A stretch of 48,968 bases of DNA, taken from contig NZ_JAENRY010000028.1 in the NCBI RefSeq assembly GCF_016612545.1, positions 1 to 48,968 of the forward strand, read 5' to 3'. The position numbers and the translations under genes were made by a program. Shown here piece by piece: positions 39,938 through 47,885 of the stretch (positions within the stretch are counted from its first letter, which is position 1; each line of letters begins with the position of its first letter). Below the pieces are notes generated by a model. That model was not told the DNA's origin. It was given only the letters and a program-made list of their open reading frames with translations, and made no database searches. Source of the DNA: Streptomyces sp. MBT65. Lineage in GTDB: Bacteria; Actinomycetota; Actinomycetes; Streptomycetales; Streptomycetaceae.

Positions 39938-42900
39938 CTAACCGGCCGCCACCAGCACCTCCGACTCCGCCTCCCGCTCCGCCATCCCCCGCAACGGCCC
40001 CGCCACCGAGGCCAGTCCGGCGTACGGCCCCCGCTGCACCACACGTCCTTCGTCCAGCACGATCACCTCGTCCACGTCCTCCAGACCCGCGAGCCGGTGC
40101 GTGATGAGCAGGGTCGTACGGCCTTCCGTGGCGGCCAGCAGATCGGCGGTGAGCGCGTCGGCGGTCGCCAGGTCCAGGTGTTCGGCGGGTTCGTCGAGCA
40201 CCAGGACCGGGAAGTCGGCGAGCAGCGCGCGGGCCAGTGCCAGCCGCTGCCGCTGCCCGCCGGAGAGCCGCGCCCCGTGCTCACCGACGAGCGTGTCGAG
40301 GCCGTCGGGCAGCCCGTCGGCCCAGTCCAACAGCCGGGCACGCGCGAGCGCGGCCCGCAGTTCGTCCTCGGTCGCGTCCTTCTTCGCGAGGAGCAGGTTC
40401 TCGCGCACCGAGCTGTCGAAGAGGTGCGCGTCCTGGGCACAGAGCCCGACGAGCCGTCGTACGTCGTCGCCGTCCAGGGCGTACGCGTCCACGCCGGCCA
40501 GCGTGTAGGAGCCAGCGTCCGCGTCGAGGAAGCGCAGCAGCACCTGCGCCAGCGTCGTCTTGCCGGACCCGGAGGCCCCGACCACGGCGACCCGGCGGCC
40601 CTTCTCCAGCGTGAGGTCGAGCCCGGCGAGCGCGTCCCGGTCCTGGCCTGTGTGGCGGGCGGCCAGTCCCTGCACGACGAGCGGGAAGGGTGTCGCGGGC
40701 GCCCGGCGGGGCCGTTCCGGTTCCCGTACTGGCTCGGGGGCGTCCAGGACCTCGTACACACGCTCGGCGCTCTTGCGCACCCGCTGCCGGTACTGCACGG
40801 CGAGGGGCAGTCCGAGGACGGCCTCGAAGGCGGCGAGCGGGGTGAGGACGACGACGGCCGTCACCACACCGCTGAGCCGTCCCGCGGCGACCGCCTGCGC
40901 TGCCACGAGGGCGGTGGCGGCGACGGTCAGGCCGGAGATCAGGGCGGTGAGGCCGTCGCCTAGCGCGGTCGCGGTGGCGGCGCGGGAGGCGATCCGGGTG
41001 AGGACACCATCGGCCCGCTCGGCCTCGGCGGTACGGGCGGGCAGCGCGCCGGCGACCGTCAACTCGGCGGTCCCGGTGAGCAGTTCGGTCACCCGGGTGG
41101 CGAGCGCTCCGCGGGCCGGGGCCAGCCGCCGTTCGGCACGGCGGGCCACGGCAACGGTCAGGAGGGGGACACCGACGCCGGCCGCGAGAAGACCGACCGC
41201 GAGCACGGCACCGGCCTCGGGCAGCAGCCAGGCCGTGAAGCCGACCGTGGCGGCGGAGACGGCGGTCGCGACCCCGGCGGGCAGCAGCCAGCGCAGCCAG
41301 TAGTCCTGGAGCGTGTCCACGTCGGCGACGAGCCGGGAGAGCAGATCGCCGCGTCGGGTGTCGCGCAGGCCGGCGGGCGCCAGCCGTTCGAGGCGCCGGT
41401 AGACGGCGACCCGGGTGTCGGCCAGCATCCGCAGGACGGCGTCGTGCGACACGAGCCGCTCCGCGTACCGGAACACGGCCCGCCCGATCCCGAAGGCCCG
41501 GGTCGCCGTGACCGCCACCATCAGATACAGCACGGGCGGCTGCTGCGAGGCCCGCGAGATCAGCCACCCGGAAGTGGCCATCAGCCCAACTGCGCTACCC
41601 AGCGCGAGACTTCCGAGCAGCAGCGCCAGGACCAGGCGGCCGCGCCGGGCACCGGACATGGCACGGACCCGGGCGAGGACGCTGCCCGTGTGTGCCGTAA
41701 GCCGTGTCTCGGGCTCGTAGGAGGCTTCGGGGCTCTCCGGCACCTCCGGGCTCGTACCGGCGATTGTCGGCACGGCCTCCGCGCGAACCGCGGCCACGCC
41801 CTCCGTCACCCGCACCACCCGGTCGGCCACCGCCAGCAGGGCCGGCCGGTGCACCACGAGCAGGACGGTCCTCCCGACCGCCAACCGCCGTACCGCCTCG
41901 ACCACTTCGGCCTCGGTCGCGCCGTCCAGCGCGGCCGTCGGCTCGTCGAGGAGCAGGACGGGCCGGTCGGCGAGGAAGGCCCGCGCGAGCGCGAGCCGCT
42001 GCCGCTGCCCGGCGGACAGCCCGGCCCCGTCCTCGCCGAGCACACTCCCGATCCCCTCGGGCAGCGCGTCCACGAACTCCAGGGCCCCCGCATCGGCCAA
42101 CGCCCGCCGTACCGCGGTGTCGTCGGCGTCGGGACGGGCCAGCCGTACGTTCTCGGCGATCGTCCCGGCGTACAGCTGCGGGCGCTGCGGCACCCAGGCG
42201 ATCCGCGACCTCCATCGCTCCAGGCCGACGTCGGTGAGATCGACTCCCCCGACCCGTACCCGGCCCTCGGCGGGCCGTACGAACCCCAACAGGGCGTTCA
42301 GCAAAGTGGACTTGCCCGAGCCGCTCGGGCCGACGAGGGCGACGGTCTCGCCGGGTTCCACCGTGAAGGACACGTCCGACACGGCGTCCACGGACCGCCC
42401 GGGATAACGGACGGTCACGCCCTCGAAGGCCAGGGCGTCGGAGGGTACTTCGGCGGTTCCCGTAGCCGGTACCGGTGTCTCCAGTACCGAGAAGATCTCC
42501 TCGGCGGCCGCGAGGCCCTCCGCCGCCGCGTGGTACTGCGCGCCGACCTGACGCAGGGGCAGATACGCCTCGGGGGCCAGGACGAGGACGACGAGACCGA
42601 TGTAGAGGTCCATGTCGCCGTGGACGAGCCGCATGCCGATCGTCACGGCGACCAGCGCCACGGAGAGCGTGGCGAGCAGTTCCAGGGCGAAGGAGGAGAC
42701 GAAGGCGATCCGCAACGTCCGCATGGTCGCCTGCCGGTACTCGCCGGTGATGCGCCGGATCGAGTCGGCCTGCGCCTTGGCCCGCCCGAACACCTTCAGG
42801 GTCGGCAGCCCCGCGACCACGTCCAGAAAGTGCCCGGAGAGCCGGGAGAGCAACTGCCACTGACGGTCCATCCGGGACTGCGTGGCCCAGCCGATCATCA

Positions 42901-43426
42901 CCATGAAGAGCGGGATGAGCGGGAGGGTGCCGACGATGATCGCCGCCGAGACCGAGTCCTCGGTGACGATCCGCGCCAGCACCGCCACCGGGACGACCAC
43001 CGCGAGCCCCAACTGCGGGAGATAGCGCGAGAAGTAGTCGTCGAGAGCGTCGACACCACGGGTGGCGAGGGCGACCAGCGAACCGGTCCGCTGCCCGCTC
43101 AGCCACCCCGGGCCCAACTCCACGGACCGCTCCAACAACCGTCGCCGTAGCTCCGACTTCACGGAGGCGCTGGCTCGGTGGGCGGCGAGTTCGGTAAGCC
43201 AGGAGACCAGCCCACGGCCACCCGCTACGGCCACCAATAGCAGCAGGGGAGTGCCGAGTTCACCGACGGACTTGCCGTGCTGGAAGGCACCGACCACGAC
43301 CTCGGCGATGAGCATCGCCTGGGCGATGACCAGCAGCGCACCGAGGGCTCCCAGGCCGACGACCGCCATCAGGAAGAGGCGGGTGGCACGGGCGTAGCGG
43401 AGCAGACGTGGGTCGATTGGTTTCAC
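39938..43426 (-). CDS. cydDC: CydDC fusion: thiol ABC exporter for cytochrome bd assembly
   Basis: About 1162 residues with CydD and CydC joined. Each half has six membrane helices and an ATPase: Walker A GPSGSGKST near residue 365 with LSAGQRQRLALARA, and GASGSGKTT near 950 with LSGGQRQRLALARA. In E. coli the separate CydC and CydD export cysteine and glutathione and are needed for cytochrome bd maturation. I place the start at GTG 43426 (MKPIDPRLLRYA), with AGAGGG 10 nt upstream. A GTG at 43435 would add FHV, encoded by the parS site, but its spacing is only 1 nt. It follows cydB by 102 bp on the same strand. Confidence 0.95.
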   Translation of the reverse strand: MKPIDPRLLRYARATRLFLMAVVGLGALGALLVIAQAMLIAEVVVGAFQHGKSVGELGTPLLLLVAVAGGRGLVSWLTELAAHRASASVKSELRRRLLERSVELGPGWLSGQRTGSLVALATRGVDALDDYFSRYLPQLGLAVVVPVAVLARIVTEDSVSAAIIVGTLPLIPLFMVMIGWATQSRMDRQWQLLSRLSGHFLDVVAGLPTLKVFGRAKAQADSIRRITGEYRQATMRTLRIAFVSSFALELLATLSVALVAVTIGMRLVHGDMDLYIGLVVLVLAPEAYLPLRQVGAQYHAAAEGLAAAEEIFSVLETPVPATGTAEVPSDALAFEGVTVRYPGRSVDAVSDVSFTVEPGETVALVGPSGSGKSTLLNALLGFVRPAEGRVRVGGVDLTDVGLERWRSRIAWVPQRPQLYAGTIAENVRLARPDADDTAVRRALADAGALEFVDALPEGIGSVLGEDGAGLSAGQRQRLALARAFLADRPVLLLDEPTAALDGATEAEVVEAVRRLAVGRTVLLVVHRPALLAVADRVVRVTEGVAAVRAEAVPTIAGTSPEVPESPEASYEPETRLTAHTGSVLARVRAMSGARRGRLVLALLLGSLALGSAVGLMATSGWLISRASQQPPVLYLMVAVTATRAFGIGRAVFRYAERLVSHDAVLRMLADTRVAVYRRLERLAPAGLRDTRRGDLLSRLVADVDTLQDYWLRWLLPAGVATAVSAATVGFTAWLLPEAGAVLAVGLLAAGVGVPLLTVAVARRAERRLAPARGALATRVTELLTGTAELTVAGALPARTAEAERADGVLTRIASRAATATALGDGLTALISGLTVAATALVAAQAVAAGRLSGVVTAVVVLTPLAAFEAVLGLPLAVQYRQRVRKSAERVYEVLDAPEPVREPERPRRAPATPFPLVVQGLAARHTGQDRDALAGLDLTLEKGRRVAVVGASGSGKTTLAQVLLRFLDADAGSYTLAGVDAYALDGDDVRRLVGLCAQDAHLFDSSVRENLLLAKKDATEDELRAALARARLLDWADGLPDGLDTLVGEHGARLSGGQRQRLALARALLADFPVLVLDEPAEHLDLATADALTADLLAATEGRTTLLITHRLAGLEDVDEVIVLDEGRVVQRGPYAGLASVAGPLRGMAEREAESEVLVAAG

Positions 43427-43433
43427 GTGAAAC
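43420..43433. promoter_or_regulatory. parS site overlapping the cydDC start codon
   Basis: GTTTCACGTGAAAC is a perfect parS. On the minus strand it spells the GTG start (43424-43426) and neighbouring bases of cydDC. ParB bound here would sit over the translation start region and possibly the promoter. Confidence 0.9.
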
Positions 43434-43477
43434 ACACCCTCTTCTCGGGAGACCCCGACTTCTCAGTAGGTCCCAAG

Positions 43478-43505
43478 GGGGCATGTTTCACGTGAAACAT
43501 GCCCC
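43478..43505. promoter_or_regulatory. parS site within a 28-bp perfect palindrome
   Basis: The 28-bp palindrome GGGGCATGTTTCAC (43478-43491) and its complement (43492-43505) contain parS at 43485-43498. It lies between the cydB stop (43528) and the cydDC start, 65 bp centre-to-centre from the parS at 43420. As RNA it forms a strong stem and may also end the cydAB message. Confidence 0.92.
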
Positions 43506-43527
43506 AAGTCGGACTCAATGCTCGGAC

Positions 43528-44532
43528 TCAGTGCGCTGCCTCGGCGATGTGCTGCGTACCGATCCGCTTGCGGAACACCCAGTACGTCCAGCCCTGGTAG
43601 AGCAGGACGATCGGGGTGGCGATCCCCGCGCACCAGGTCATGATCCGCAGGGTGTACGGGCTCGACGAGGCATTGGTGACCGTGAGGCTCCAGTCCGCGT
43701 TGAGCGAGGACGGCATGACGTTCGGGAAGAGCGACAGGAAGAGCATCGAGACGGCGGCAATGATGGTGACCCCGGAGAACGCGAACGACCAGCCCTCGCG
43801 CCCGACTTGGATCGCCCCCAGCGCCGCGACCAGGGCGACGACGGCCACGATCAACGCGACGAGGCTCTTGCCGTCACCGCTGTCGACCTGGGTCCAGATC
43901 AGGAAGGCCAGTGCCAACAGGGCGGTGAGGAGGCCGACTTGAAGGGCCAGCTTCCGGGCCCGCATCCGGATGTCCCCGACGGTCTTGAGCGCCGTGAACA
44001 CCGCGCCGTGGAAGGTGAACAGCGTCAGCGTGACCAGGCCGCCGAGGATGGCGTACGGGTTGAGCAGGTCCCAGAAAGTGCCGGCGTACTCGAAGTTCTT
44101 GTCGATCTTCACGCCCCGCACGATGTTGCCGAAGGCCACACCCCACAGGAACGCGGGGAGCAGCGAGGTCCAGAAGATCGCCGTCTCCCAGTTGCGCTGC
44201 CAGTTCTCCTCTGGCCGCTTCGCCCGGTACTCGAAGGCGACGCCCCGGACAATCAGGCAGACCAGGATGATCAGCAGGGCGAGGTAGAAGCCGGAGAAGA
44301 GGGTGGCGTACCACTCGGGGAAGGCGGCGAAGGTCGCGCCGCCGGCCGTGAGGAGCCAGACCTCGTTGCCGTCCCAGACCGGGCCGATCGTGTTGATCAG
44401 CACCCGCTTCTCGGTGCGGTTGCGGGCGAGCAGCTTGGTGAGGATGCCGACCCCGAAGTCGAAGCCCTCCAGGAAGAAGTAGCCGGTCCACAGGACGGCG
44501 ATGAGGACGAACCAGACGTCGTGCAGTTCCAT
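43528..44532 (-). CDS. cydB: cytochrome bd quinol oxidase subunit II
   Basis: The protein has 334 residues with about eight membrane helices. It begins MELHDVWFVLIAVLWTGYFFLEGFDFGVG, where the EGFDFG motif is diagnostic for subunit II. Further conserved pieces are GPVWDGNEVWLLTAGGATFAAFPEWYAT and ILGGLVTLTLFTFHGA. With CydA it forms the high-affinity quinol:O2 oxidoreductase used at low oxygen. It follows cydA by 21 bp and is certainly co-transcribed with it. Confidence 0.96.
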   Translation of the reverse strand: MELHDVWFVLIAVLWTGYFFLEGFDFGVGILTKLLARNRTEKRVLINTIGPVWDGNEVWLLTAGGATFAAFPEWYATLFSGFYLALLIILVCLIVRGVAFEYRAKRPEENWQRNWETAIFWTSLLPAFLWGVAFGNIVRGVKIDKNFEYAGTFWDLLNPYAILGGLVTLTLFTFHGAVFTALKTVGDIRMRARKLALQVGLLTALLALAFLIWTQVDSGDGKSLVALIVAVVALVAALGAIQVGREGWSFAFSGVTIIAAVSMLFLSLFPNVMPSSLNADWSLTVTNASSSPYTLRIMTWCAGIATPIVLLYQGWTYWVFRKRIGTQHIAEAAH

Positions 44533-44553
44533 GACTGTTGCAGCTCCCTCGGC

Positions 44554-46062
44554 CTAGTACGAGAAGGCCATCGGCTTGTCGGCGTCCTGGGAGTCGCCGC
44601 CGATCTTCGTGGGCGGGTTGAGGTCGGCCTCGGTGAGTTCGGGCGGGCCGGCCTTGACGTACTTCGCGAGCAGCTTGACCTCGATGACGGCGAGGATCGC
44701 GTAGAGCGAGGTGAAGACGATCATCGAGGTGAGGACCTCGCCCTGGGAGACGCTGGGGGAGACCGCGTCACGGGTCTGGAAGAGGCCGTAGACGACCCAG
44801 GGCTGGCGGCCCATCTCGGTGAAGATCCAGCCCCAGGAGTTGGCGATCAGCGGGAAGCCGAGGGTCCAGATGGACACCAGCCAGTAGAGCTTGGTGAGTT
44901 TCGGGCCGAGGGCCTTGTTCTTGAAGAGGACGACGTTCGGCACTTCGTCGTCGCCGACCCGCAGATGCCGGCCCAGCATGAACTTCTTGCGGGTCAGCCA
45001 GAGTCCGGCGAGGCCGACGGCGAAGGACGCCATGCCGAAGCCGATCATCCAGCGGAACGCCCAGAAGGTGACGGGGATGATGGGCCGGTAGTCGCCGGGA
45101 CCGTACTTCTCCTGCTCGGCCTTGTTGGTGTCGTTGATGCCGGGGACGTACGAGTTGAAGTCGTCGTCGGCGAGGAACGACAGTATCCCGGGGATGGACA
45201 GCTCGACGCTGTTGTGGCCCTTGCTGACGTCGCCGTAGGCGAAGATCGAGAACGGCGCCGAGTCCTGGCCGTCCCACAGGGCCTCGGCGGCGGCCATCTT
45301 CATCGGCTGCTGCTTGAACATGACCTTGCCGAGGGTGTCCCCGCTGACGGCGGTGAGCAGGCCGGCGATGGTGACGGTGATCAGGCCCAGTCGCAGCGAG
45401 GTCTTCATCACGGAGATGTGCTTCTTGCGGAACAGGTGGAAGGCCGCGATGCCGACCATGAACGCGCCGCCGGTCAGGAAGGACGCGGAGAGCGTGTGGA
45501 AGGCCTGCGCGAGCGCGGTGTTCTGGGTCAGCACATGCCAGAAGTCGGTGAGTTCGGCACGGCCCTTGGCCTTGTTGATCCGGTAGCCGACGGGGTGCTG
45601 CATCCACGAGTTGGCCGCGAGGATGAAGTACGCCGACAGGATCGTGCCGATCGACACCATCCAGATGCAGGCCAGGTGGATCCGCTTGGGCAGCTTGTCC
45701 CAGCCGAAGATCCACAGCCCGATGAAGGTGGACTCGAAGAAGAACGCGATCAGCGCCTCGAAGGCGAGCGGGGCCCCGAAGATGTCGCCGACGAACCGCG
45801 AGTAGGCGGACCAGTTCATGCCGAACTGGAACTCCTGCACGATGCCCGTGACGACGCCCATGGCGATGTTGATCAAGAAGAGCTTGCCCCAGAACTTGGT
45901 GGCCCTGAGGTACTTCTCCTTCTCCGTGCGCACCCATGCGGTCTGCAACCCGGCCGTGAGGGCGGCGAGCGAGATCGTCAGCGGGACGAACAGGAAGTGG
46001 TAGACGGTGGTGATACCGAACTGCCATCGCGCCAGTGTCTCCGGCGCCAGAGCCATTTGCAC
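44554..46062 (-). CDS. cydA: cytochrome bd quinol oxidase subunit I
   Basis: The protein has 502 residues and about nine membrane helices. Haem and quinol features are present: the N-terminal TTVYHFLFVPLTISLAALTAG with haem b595 ligand His, GMNWSAYSRFVGDIFGAPLAFEAL, and the C-terminal FTEMGRQPWVVYG (the GRQPW hallmark). The Q loop is of the short type. The start is GTG 46062 because AAGGAG is 9 nt upstream; ATG 46056 would be 15 nt away. Rex represses this operon in S. coelicolor at low NADH/NAD+, and a perfect Rex operator lies 85 bp upstream. Confidence 0.96.
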   Translation of the reverse strand: MQMALAPETLARWQFGITTVYHFLFVPLTISLAALTAGLQTAWVRTEKEKYLRATKFWGKLFLINIAMGVVTGIVQEFQFGMNWSAYSRFVGDIFGAPLAFEALIAFFFESTFIGLWIFGWDKLPKRIHLACIWMVSIGTILSAYFILAANSWMQHPVGYRINKAKGRAELTDFWHVLTQNTALAQAFHTLSASFLTGGAFMVGIAAFHLFRKKHISVMKTSLRLGLITVTIAGLLTAVSGDTLGKVMFKQQPMKMAAAEALWDGQDSAPFSIFAYGDVSKGHNSVELSIPGILSFLADDDFNSYVPGINDTNKAEQEKYGPGDYRPIIPVTFWAFRWMIGFGMASFAVGLAGLWLTRKKFMLGRHLRVGDDEVPNVVLFKNKALGPKLTKLYWLVSIWTLGFPLIANSWGWIFTEMGRQPWVVYGLFQTRDAVSPSVSQGEVLTSMIVFTSLYAILAVIEVKLLAKYVKAGPPELTEADLNPPTKIGGDSQDADKPMAFSY

Positions 46063-46146
46063 GTCGTCAGTCTCCTTACGTCGCCGTGGTCACAGCGGCA
46101 GTTTGCCCCTTATGTCACATGCAGCACTGGACAAGCAGGACACGCT

Positions 46147-46162
46147 TGTGAACGCGTTCACA
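46147..46162. promoter_or_regulatory. Rex operator upstream of cydA
   Basis: TGTGAACGCGTTCACA, a perfect 16-bp palindrome identical to the consensus of the redox-sensing repressor Rex (ROP site), located 85-100 bp before the cydA start. NADH releases Rex, so the cyd genes are induced when oxygen falls. Further half sites (TTCACAAG, TTGTGAA) flank it. Confidence 0.93.
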
Positions 46163-46265
46163 TTCACAAGGAATTATGGCGCATGCCCGTTCGATGCGTG
46201 ATGGGCGGGGGGTCCCTAAGGAGGTCCCGTACGTCACATCCCCCAGAGCCGGTCGGCCTATGGCG

Positions 46266-46303
46266 CGGGGCGCCTTGGTTTCACGTGGAACCAAGACGCC
46301 CCG
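46266..46303. terminator. hairpin after hisC, containing a parS-like core
   Basis: A 19-bp stem (46266-46284 with 46285-46303) has one mismatch (C-A) and one G-T pair; there is no extra loop besides the innermost bases. Its centre is GTTTCACGTGGAAC (46278-46291), one base off parS. It lies 19 bp beyond the hisC stop on the minus strand and upstream of the cyd promoter. Confidence 0.75.
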
Positions 46304-46321
46304 GGGACTCGCGACAGTCGG

Positions 46322-47401
46322 TCACAACTCCTTGTGGAACCCCTCCGCCACCTTCAGGAAGATGTCGTTGGCCTCGGTCTCCCCGATCGTGATCCGCACG
46401 CCTTCGCCCGCGAACGGCCGCACCACCACGCCCGCCCGGTCGCACACGGCCGCGAAGTCGAGCGTGCGCTCCCCCAGCCGTAGCCACACGAAGTTGGCCT
46501 GGGTCTCCGGGACGGTCCAGCCCTGGGCGCGCAGCGTGTCGACCACGCGGGTGCGCTCGCTCACCAACGAGCCGACCCGGCCCAGCAGTTCGTCCTCGGC
46601 GCGCAGCGAGGCGACCGCCGCGTCCTGCGCGAGCTGGCTCACCCCGAAGGCCACCGCCGTCTTGCGCAGCGCCGCCGCCACCGGCTCATGGCCGATCGCG
46701 AAACCGACCCGCAGCCCGGCGAGGCCGTACGCCTTGGAGAAGGTCCGCAGGACGCAGACGTTCGGCCGGTCGCGGTAGAGCTGGACGCCGTCCGGCACGT
46801 CGAGATCCCGGATGAACTCCCGGTACGCCTCGTCCAGTACGACCAGCACGTCGCCGGGCACCCGGTCCAGGAAGCGCTCCAGCTCGGCCCGCCGGACGAC
46901 CGTGCCCGTCGGGTTGTTGGGGTTGCAGACGAAGATCAGCCGGGTCCGGTCGGTGACGGCGTCCGCCATCGCGTCCAGGTCGTGCACATCGCCCGGGGTC
47001 AGCGGCACCTGCACCGGAGTGGCGCCGCTGATGCGGGTGATGATCGGGTACGCCTCGAAGGACCGCCAGGCGTAGACGACCTCGTCGCCGGGACCTGAGG
47101 TCGCCTGGATCAGCTGCTGGGCGACGCCGACCGAGCCGGTGCCGGTGGCCAGGTGGGAGACCGGGACGCCGAACCGTTCCGCCAGCTCGTTCATCAGGCC
47201 GGTGCAGGCCATGTCGGGGTACCGGTTGAAGTTCAGGGCGGCCGCGGTGACGCTCTCCATGACACCGGGGAGCGGGGGGTACGGGTTCTCGTTGGAGGAC
47301 AGCTTGTAGGCCACCGGACCGTCGGCCGCGGCAGGCTTGCCCGGCTTGTAGGTGGGGATACCCTCCAGCTCGGCGCGCAGCTTCGGGCTCGTCTCGCTCA
47401 C
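46322..47401 (-). CDS. hisC: histidinol-phosphate aminotransferase family protein
   Basis: The protein has 359 residues from GTG 47401, where AAGGAGG lies 8 nt upstream. The class II (HisC-type) aminotransferase fold shows [13 protein letters not shown] at the start, the substrate and cofactor stretch [11 protein letters not shown], the Asp/Tyr of [10 protein letters not shown] and the PLP lysine in [15 protein letters not shown] (near 222). It ends with [13 protein letters not shown]. HisC makes histidinol phosphate, and members of this group also accept aromatic amino acids. No his operon is near, so this may be an aromatic-acting paralogue. Confidence 0.9.
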   Translation of the reverse strand: MSETSPKLRAELEGIPTYKPGKPAAADGPVAYKLSSNENPYPPLPGVMESVTAAALNFNRYPDMACTGLMNELAERFGVPVSHLATGTGSVGVAQQLIQATSGPGDEVVYAWRSFEAYPIITRISGATPVQVPLTPGDVHDLDAMADAVTDRTRLIFVCNPNNPTGTVVRRAELERFLDRVPGDVLVVLDEAYREFIRDLDVPDGVQLYRDRPNVCVLRTFSKAYGLAGLRVGFAIGHEPVAAALRKTAVAFGVSQLAQDAAVASLRAEDELLGRVGSLVSERTRVVDTLRAQGWTVPETQANFVWLRLGERTLDFAAVCDRAGVVVRPFAGEGVRITIGETEANDIFLKVAEGFHKEL

Positions 47402-47885
47402 CGCAGTCCTCCTTGTGACCACCACCGGGTTCGAATACTGCTCACCTTATGAGGATTCGGGGGCGGTGCGTACAGGTCGTGTTCCGGGTGAGCGGGCGAC
47501 GGGGCCGACGGGTGGGTTCCGGGTGTGTGGTCGGCGTCCGTGGCGTGCTGTCATGTGCCTGTCGGGTGCGCCCCACGCGTCACATCCGCATCAGGGGCAA
47601 CACCGTACGAAGGCGCACGAACCGGGGGCGCGCTGTACATATATCTATGCGCCGGTAGCTCGCGCCGTGGCGCGCATCCCTCGTGCAGGTGAGTTGAGAC
47701 CTCTTCGAAACATGGGGGTCTTGGCAGGCCCATGCGCGTCGACAAGTCACGTAATGCCATTGCATCGTTTAACTGACTTTGTTTCTAAGGTAGTTGACTG
47801 CTTTTGACCTTGCAGAAACGTGCCTGTCAACGCGTGCATATGCGTCCGCACTACCCCACCGCATGAGCCCTACTATCGGCTCGCC
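47402..47885. other. 484-bp divergent intergenic region
   Basis: Between hisC (leftward) and the LacI-type gene (rightward). It contains an AT-rich stretch (GTACATATATCTATG near 47635) and another near 47755-47810 with two TTGAC motifs. At 47871-47876 the TACTAT box lies 9 nt before the regulator ATG, fitting a leaderless transcript. The hairpin CGCGCC-GT-GGCGCG lies near 47665. I see no credible ORF or RNA gene. Confidence 0.55.

Noticed and set aside
43408..46392. A plus-strand open frame of almost 1000 codons opposite cydBA
   Set aside because: It is the antisense of cydB and cydA, whose motifs are unmistakable. Its product is a low-complexity Glu/Gly/Arg/His/Asp mix, as expected from high-G+C codon bias.
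47820..47850. TCAACGCGTGCA as the LacI regulator's own operator
   Set aside because: It has a central CG like LacI sites, but the arms do not match well enough.
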